A program made the translations under genes and the position numbers. From Azospirillum ramasamyi (GTDB lineage Bacteria; Pseudomonadota; Alphaproteobacteria; Azospirillales; Azospirillaceae): DNA of 64,000 nucleotides. A model generated the notes under the pieces. It was not told where the DNA came from. It did not search any database and saw nothing but the letters and a program-made list of their open reading frames with translations. Where the stretch lies: NCBI RefSeq assembly GCF_003233655.1, contig NZ_CP029830.1, positions 422,501 to 486,500 of the forward strand, read 5' to 3'. This document shows positions 59,836-64,000 of this stretch, in pieces. Numbering within the stretch: the first letter of the stretch is position 1; every line of letters starts with the position of its first letter.

Positions 59836-59937
59836 ATGGTGCGCTTTGTTGGGTGGGTTACCATCAGCGGCTTTGCGATTTACGGCCTGTCGCAGTTCAT
59901 CCAGAACCATGTCGTGTTGGACGCGAACGGTGAATGA
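59836..59937 (+). CDS. 33-residue single-pass membrane peptide
   Basis: MVRFVGWVTISGFAIYGLSQ forms one hydrophobic helix, then FIQNHVVLDANGE. GGAG lies 7 nt before the ATG. Short hydrophobic proteins ending in a conserved DxxGE-like tail occur in Rhodospirillales from memory; not checked. Too short for many gene finders. Confidence 0.55.
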   Translation: MVRFVGWVTISGFAIYGLSQFIQNHVVLDANGE

Positions 59938-59976
59938 AAGCATATGAAATACGGAATGTTGCTAATTTCACCGCAC

Positions 59977-60052
59977 CAATTATGGCGGTCGATAATTGAG
60001 CAATCTATCGTTAGTTGAACGTTAATCTATCTTGATCCAAAAATTGGTCAAG
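59977..60052. promoter_or_regulatory. Two dyads upstream of the WYL regulator
   Basis: CAATTAT (59977-59983) and ATAATTG (59992-59998) form a perfect 7-bp inverted repeat with an 8-bp centre. A second, imperfect dyad covers 60031-60052: CTTGATCCAA against TTGGTCAAG, one bulged base. Both are AT-rich and lie 44-120 bp before the WYL start, suiting autoregulation. Confidence 0.55.
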
Positions 60053-60095
60053 CGGGAACCCGCGTCGCTACTCGGTTTGGGGATACAAGCCTGAA

Positions 60096-61061
60096 ATGCC
60101 TCGCAAGCACCATGATGCCTTGCCCGGTGAGAAGTTGCTGGCGCTGTATCAGCGCCTGACTCTCGACGGGAAGAAGCACTTTCAGAGCGATCTTGCCCGT
60201 GACCTCTCATGCTCCGCCCAGACCGTCGTCCGGTTGATCGCCATCATTGAGGGCAGTCTGGGACGAGATGCCTATGTTGAGAACGGCTTGGAGAACCGAC
60301 GGCGCTACTATCGCCTCCGGTCCAAGAAAGAAGAACGATCGCTGGGCTTTTCATTCGAAGAGCTACATTGCCTTGCCGCATGCCGTGACATAGCTAGCCA
60401 GTTCCTGCCGGAGAGCGTGGTCGACCGCATCAGCAAAACCGTCACAGCAGTTGCCGTGCACTTGGCCGAAGGAATACCACCGGCCGCCGGACAACCAATT
60501 GGTTTTCGCAGCAAGGGGTTCATTGACTACACCCCTCACTTCCCGGTGATCACCGCCTTGCGTCAAGCCATCGAGCGTAAGGAGGTGTGCCGCATCGTCT
60601 ACCGTGCTCGCGGCCGTCAGACGGTGAGCGTCTACAGATATGCCCCCGGGCGCTTGGTCGCCATGAGCGGGACACTTTATGTGCAGGGATATCGAATGCC
60701 TGACGGATCGGTTCTCAGGGATCGTCCAACCACCTTCTCGATTCATCGCATCGCGGAGATGTCGCCTACAGGGGAGTATTTCAATTTCAATGCCGCCGAC
60801 AGAGAGGCTCGGGCCTTTGGGCTGGGTTGGCATGAGCCCCGACGAGCAAGGATCCATGTGAATGCCGAAGCCGCCGATTATGTGCGTGACCGAGTGTGGA
60901 GCGATGACCAATCCATTGAGGACCAAGAGGACGGAAGCATAATCCTGTCGCTCACAACAACCAGTGAGAAAGAACTTAACGCCTGGACATCGAGCTTTGG
61001 CGGAATGGCTAAAATAATTGATTGTGATGAAAATAAAAACAATGCTGCGGCCCATTCATGA
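60096..61061 (+). CDS. WYL-domain transcriptional regulator
   Basis: 321 residues. The N-terminal winged helix covers LDGKKHFQSDLARDLSCSAQ to QTVVRLIAIIEGSL (about 24-55). A central helical segment follows. The WYL-type Sm-like fold runs from VITALRQAIERKEVCRIVYR through GRLVAMSGTLYVQGYRMPDG (about 155-215), where the usual WYL motif is replaced by TLYVQGY. A WCX-like C-terminal domain ends at about 310. Such regulators (BrxR, CapW and others) commonly control phage-defence operons by sensing a ligand. It precedes the glycine-zipper genes in the same direction. Confidence 0.88.
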   Translation: MPRKHHDALPGEKLLALYQRLTLDGKKHFQSDLARDLSCSAQTVVRLIAIIEGSLGRDAYVENGLENRRRYYRLRSKKEERSLGFSFEELHCLAACRDIASQFLPESVVDRISKTVTAVAVHLAEGIPPAAGQPIGFRSKGFIDYTPHFPVITALRQAIERKEVCRIVYRARGRQTVSVYRYAPGRLVAMSGTLYVQGYRMPDGSVLRDRPTTFSIHRIAEMSPTGEYFNFNAADREARAFGLGWHEPRRARIHVNAEAADYVRDRVWSDDQSIEDQEDGSIILSLTTTSEKELNAWTSSFGGMAKIIDCDENKNNAAAHS

Positions 61062-61328
61062 TAACAACATAGCCTGACTTAGTAATATATCTGGTCATGA
61101 AAGATAATATCTTGGAATTCGTCTTACAATAGCGAAAGTTCGATTTTATTGTTCTTAACACGTTGGATAAAAATTGATAGGAGACTATATAAGTTTCTTC
61201 TATTTACATGAATGCACGCAGAGTTACACATAGCTTTCCTGTGACTTGCCAAGTGGGTGCATCTCGTACCCTTGTGGCTGACCTTCCACCTGCCCTGCCA
61301 TCCTTTCGACGGGACTCGAACGCACGCC
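61062..61328. promoter_or_regulatory. AT-rich gap between WYL gene and glycine-zipper operon
   Basis: About 265 bp, with the AT-rich part at 61070-61210 (for example AATATATCTGG near 61084). It probably holds the promoter regulated by the WYL protein. No hexamer pair was identified with confidence. Confidence 0.45.
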
Positions 61329-62876
61329 ATGGAACGCGAAAAGAAGTCAGCACCCCAGGCTTCCAAACTTTCAGACGTCGCCGCGACGGCCAGCACGATT
61401 GAGATCGTGGATCGGTTCGGCAGCGCCAACGCCGAGTTCATCAAGGGTTACACCGGTATCGATAACGAAACCGGAAGGAAGTTCGCAAAGGGCCTGAGAG
61501 AGATCAGCGAGCACAAGGTAAGCGACCCAGTACGGAACATTCCCCAGCAAGCGGGCTTCTCGGCGGAGATCCACGCAGTTTCCAAGAAGAACGCTCGCAA
61601 TATCATAGACCGCAGCACCGTCCGCTTGGAGCGCACTGACGACCGACCAAAGGAATTTGGGCATAACAATCGTGTCTATGACCATGTCGAAGTAGATGGC
61701 GGTAAGGTAGTTGCTGGCTCCGGATCGCAGATGAAGTTCGTCGCCAAGCCGGATGATCTGCTGACGAAAATTGCTCGCGGGGATGGCAGCGGTAGCGATC
61801 GCGATCTCTCGCGATACCAAGGGGTTAAGTTGGATCTGCCCTCCGATCAGGTCAACGACGCAAAGGATTTCTGCACGCAGCAAGCAAAATCTCTCAGGTC
61901 GCAGGCGGATACTGTCGAAAAGCTGGGAAAGACTGAGCTTGCAGAGAAATTCCGCAAGGATGCTGACAACTTTAAAGAGTTGCGTGGCAACATTCGCGAC
62001 AGCGGCATGACCAGAGAGGAGGCAATCCACCTCCGTACCGACCCCTTGGCGGCGACGGTCCGGGACATCATAGGCATCAGCCACGAAGCAGGGGTCCAAG
62101 GAGCAAAGGCCGGTGCCGTCGTCGGAGGTGCAGTCTCAATCGTCACTAACATCATTGCTGTATGTCAGGACGACAAGGATTTGAAGACCGCCTTGCTTGA
62201 CACCACCGTCAGTACCGGCAAGGCGGCCGCCGTTGGCTATGGCACGGCCTTCGCTGGGTCCGCCTTGAAGGGTGCAATGCAGCAGTCGGCGAACGCCACC
62301 GCGCGCACCCTTTCCAAGACATCGCTGCCAGCCATGGCTGTCTCGGTCTGTCTGGAACTCACCGCCGCCGTAAAGCTCTATGCAAGCGGTGAGATCGATG
62401 GAACCGAGTTCATGGAACTCATCGGACAGAAGGGCAGCAACATGCTGTCGTCCGGCCTGGGAACCGTGGTGGGTCAGATCGCCATTCCGATCCCGATCGT
62501 CGGCGGCGTCATCGGCAGCATGGTCGGCTACACCTTGAGTTCGCTGCTGTACCAGAACTCGCTCACCGCCTTCAAGGAAGCGGAACAGGCCCGCGAGCAG
62601 TATCTCCACACGAAGGCGCTCTGCGAGGAGGCGCGGACCAGCATGGAGGCGTACCGCCTTCAGTTCAATCAGTTGTTCGAGGAATACCTGACCGAAGGCC
62701 GCGCCGCCTTCGCGGATTGCCTTTCTGCCATGGATGATGCGGCTGCGCTGGGTGACGTCGACGGTTTCGCCCGCTCTGCTAACGCACTGGCCGAATGCAT
62801 CGGGCATACCCTGCAATTCAAGAACATCCAAGAGTTCAACGACTTCATGGCCACGGACGACGCGCTCGTCCTGTGA
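61329..62876 (+). CDS. Unknown protein with C-terminal glycine-zipper membrane region (515 residues)
   Basis: The first 250 residues are soluble and charged (VDRFGSANAEFIKGYTGID, KNARNIIDRSTVRLERTDD), with a coiled-coil-prone helix LRSQADTVEKLGKTELAEKF. Three Gly/Ala-rich hydrophobic segments follow: GAKAGAVVGGAVSIVTNII (about 258-276), AAAVGYGTAFAGSALKGAM, and SSGLGTVVGQIAIPIPIVGG plus VIGSMVGYTL (about 373-405). The C-terminal 110 residues are helical. Small-residue spacing GxxxG suggests a pore or zipper. No family identified. ATG 61329 chosen; GTG 61257 would add 24 unlikely residues. 58 bp to the next gene. Confidence 0.78.
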   Translation: MEREKKSAPQASKLSDVAATASTIEIVDRFGSANAEFIKGYTGIDNETGRKFAKGLREISEHKVSDPVRNIPQQAGFSAEIHAVSKKNARNIIDRSTVRLERTDDRPKEFGHNNRVYDHVEVDGGKVVAGSGSQMKFVAKPDDLLTKIARGDGSGSDRDLSRYQGVKLDLPSDQVNDAKDFCTQQAKSLRSQADTVEKLGKTELAEKFRKDADNFKELRGNIRDSGMTREEAIHLRTDPLAATVRDIIGISHEAGVQGAKAGAVVGGAVSIVTNIIAVCQDDKDLKTALLDTTVSTGKAAAVGYGTAFAGSALKGAMQQSANATARTLSKTSLPAMAVSVCLELTAAVKLYASGEIDGTEFMELIGQKGSNMLSSGLGTVVGQIAIPIPIVGGVIGSMVGYTLSSLLYQNSLTAFKEAEQAREQYLHTKALCEEARTSMEAYRLQFNQLFEEYLTEGRAAFADCLSAMDDAAALGDVDGFARSANALAECIGHTLQFKNIQEFNDFMATDDALVL

Positions 62877-62934
62877 GGCACTGCGACCGGGCGCTATGCC
62901 CGCCTATTAACGTTTTCGATCGGAAAGGACCATC

Positions 62935-63954
62935 ATGCCTCTGCCTCTCCTCGTCCCTATCGCCCTGGGCGCCCTTGGCCTTTTCGGTGCCGGGAAAGCC
63001 GTAAAGGCAGCCATCGATACCAGTGAAGCCAACGACATTGGACGCTCAGCCCAGGATCTCGCTGCCAAGGCAGAGGAGTCCCTGAACGGACGAAGAGACG
63101 AGTGCAATAATGCGCTCCGCGGCTACGGCGAGATGAAGATCCAGGCTCTCCAACTGGAGATCGCAAACTTCGTGGAGCTCTTCGGCCAGATCAAGAATGT
63201 CCAGTTGGCCCACTCGGCTGAATTCGAGCGACTCAAGGTCGGTGACTTCACTGAGGTTACGCTCGGCGATCTACGCCACTCCTGCGCCTTTGCTGCGGAA
63301 TTGGCCACCAGCACCGCGGCTGGGGTTGGCGCCGGAGCAATCACGGCGTTCGGGGCGTACAGCGGTACGATGATGCTGGCGTCGGCCGGAACAGGCACTG
63401 CGATCAGCACCCTGGGCGGGGTCGCCGCGACGAACGCGACGCTGGCCTGGCTGGGCGGCGGCACCCTGGCGGCCGGAGGACTTGGCGTCGCCGGTGGTAC
63501 GATGGTGCTTGGCGTTCTCGTCGCAGGTCCCGCCCTGTTGGTCCTCGGAAGCGTATTTGGAGCGCAGGCTTCGAAGAAGCTAGACGAAGCCAAAGCGAAT
63601 ATGGAAAAGGCCAAAACCTACGTGACAGAGGTCGATCTCGTCATTGCCAAGCTGAAGGCAATCATTGCCGTCTCCAAGACGGCTTCCGAACTTCTTACGA
63701 ACCTGCGTAGTCGCATGGTGCGAAGCAATGATGATCTACGAGCGGTCCTCTCGAATGCCGGGAGCGACTACTCGACCTATGACAGTACTCAGCGCGACAC
63801 GGTGTTCAAGGCGGTCAAGTTCGCGCAGCTGGTCAAGAAACTCATCGACACGCCGGTGCTGACCGAGAGCGGTGAACTCGTCGACAGCGCCATGACCTCC
63901 TTCCAGGCTATCCGCAGCAGCCTGGAAGAGGCGCCTGCGATGGAAACGGCCTGA
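62935..63954 (+). CDS. Second glycine-zipper membrane protein (339 residues)
   Basis: An N-terminal hydrophobic helix (LLVPIALGALGLFGAGKAV, residues 5-23) is followed by a coiled-coil-like part (SLNGRRDECNNALRGYGEM). A long Gly/Ala-rich membrane hairpin runs from about 124 to 208 (AAGVGAGAITAFGAYSGTMM, GGTLAAGGLGVAGGTMVLGV, LVAGPALLVLGSVFG). After it comes a helical C-terminus (KLDEAKANMEKAKTYVTEVD). AAGGA precedes the ATG. Its stop overlaps the next ATG by one base (TGATG). Membership of the same system as its neighbour is inferred. Confidence 0.78.
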   Translation: MPLPLLVPIALGALGLFGAGKAVKAAIDTSEANDIGRSAQDLAAKAEESLNGRRDECNNALRGYGEMKIQALQLEIANFVELFGQIKNVQLAHSAEFERLKVGDFTEVTLGDLRHSCAFAAELATSTAAGVGAGAITAFGAYSGTMMLASAGTGTAISTLGGVAATNATLAWLGGGTLAAGGLGVAGGTMVLGVLVAGPALLVLGSVFGAQASKKLDEAKANMEKAKTYVTEVDLVIAKLKAIIAVSKTASELLTNLRSRMVRSNDDLRAVLSNAGSDYSTYDSTQRDTVFKAVKFAQLVKKLIDTPVLTESGELVDSAMTSFQAIRSSLEEAPAMETA

Positions 63955-64000
63955 TGGCTTTGGCGACGTCCGTCGGCATCGACGTTCACGGTCGCGAGAA
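63954..64000 (+). CDS. Third gene of the operon, start only
   Basis: ATG overlaps the preceding stop. The visible codons read MALATSVGIDVHGRE and run off the window. Coupling to the glycine-zipper gene makes it part of the same operon. Nothing can be said on function. Confidence 0.6.
   Translation, partial: MALATSVGIDVHGRE

Noticed and set aside
61297-61330. TTTCGACGGGACTCGAACGC as a tRNA fragment or attachment site
   Set aside because: Resembles a T-arm only in part; no acceptor or anticodon stem, and it differs from the tRNA-Gln end.

Overview
The window is high-GC DNA with alphaproteobacterial gene content, most like Azospirillum or another Rhodospirillales member. This is inferred from gene families and codon use; no marker gene was compared. 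It falls into two halves that meet at a tRNA-Gln(CTG) gene at 34574-34647 (minus strand).

Left half (1-33.8 kb), chromosomal-type metabolic and signalling genes. A truncated homodimeric 2-oxoacid dehydrogenase E1 is divergent from an Lrp/AsnC regulator. A 1372-residue Pls/PosA-type single-module NRPS follows, with an adenylation domain, a carrier domain and three membrane-plus-hexapeptide-repeat units. Next come class I fumarase, a ccdAB-type toxin-antitoxin pair, a RluA-type pseudouridine synthase, a PilJ-sensor histidine kinase and a pirin. The minus strand then carries ycjX-ycjF and a complete leucine/isovalerate catabolic operon: liuA (isovaleryl-CoA dehydrogenase), atoB-like thiolase, a second acyl-CoA dehydrogenase, liuB, liuC, liuD, liuE. 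A perfect inverted repeat precedes liuA. After it lie a bile-acid-symporter-like carrier, a translationally coupled pair of unknown proteins, a lumazine synthase homologue of the archaeal type, a triple-PAS hybrid kinase, an MFS transporter and a GNAT acetyltransferase.

The tRNA-Gln is flanked by a frameshifted, truncated tyrosine-integrase remnant. Right half (34.6-64 kb), an accessory region: base composition is less GC-rich and more variable, genes are small and often unknown, and there is an intact IS5-family element (48154-48993) and several decayed genes. It holds a row of seven stem-loops just upstream of a coupled operon (HTH protein, three small proteins, SNF2-type helicase), a metallophosphoesterase, two paralogous unknown proteins, an XRE regulator divergent from an AAA+ ATPase, an epoxide-hydrolase-like enzyme, an OLD-type ATPase/TOPRIM nuclease, a RecD2 helicase and a 1596-residue DUF4011/SF1 helicase/nuclease fusion. 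At the right edge a WYL regulator precedes two consecutive glycine-zipper membrane proteins and a third gene that runs off the window. The mix of nucleases, helicases and WYL regulator looks like a defence island.

Most notable items: (1) the OLD-type nuclease has three perfect CGCAGCAG octamers exactly where its frame breaks, and removing one unit restores a 669-residue protein, which suggests phase variation or a recent slippage mutation; (2) the WYL plus paired glycine-zipper operon is the best candidate for an undescribed system; (3) the stem-loop array at 36367-36593; (4) the Pls/PosA-type synthetase, whose hand-read pocket suggests a basic amino acid; (5) the archaeal-type RibH.
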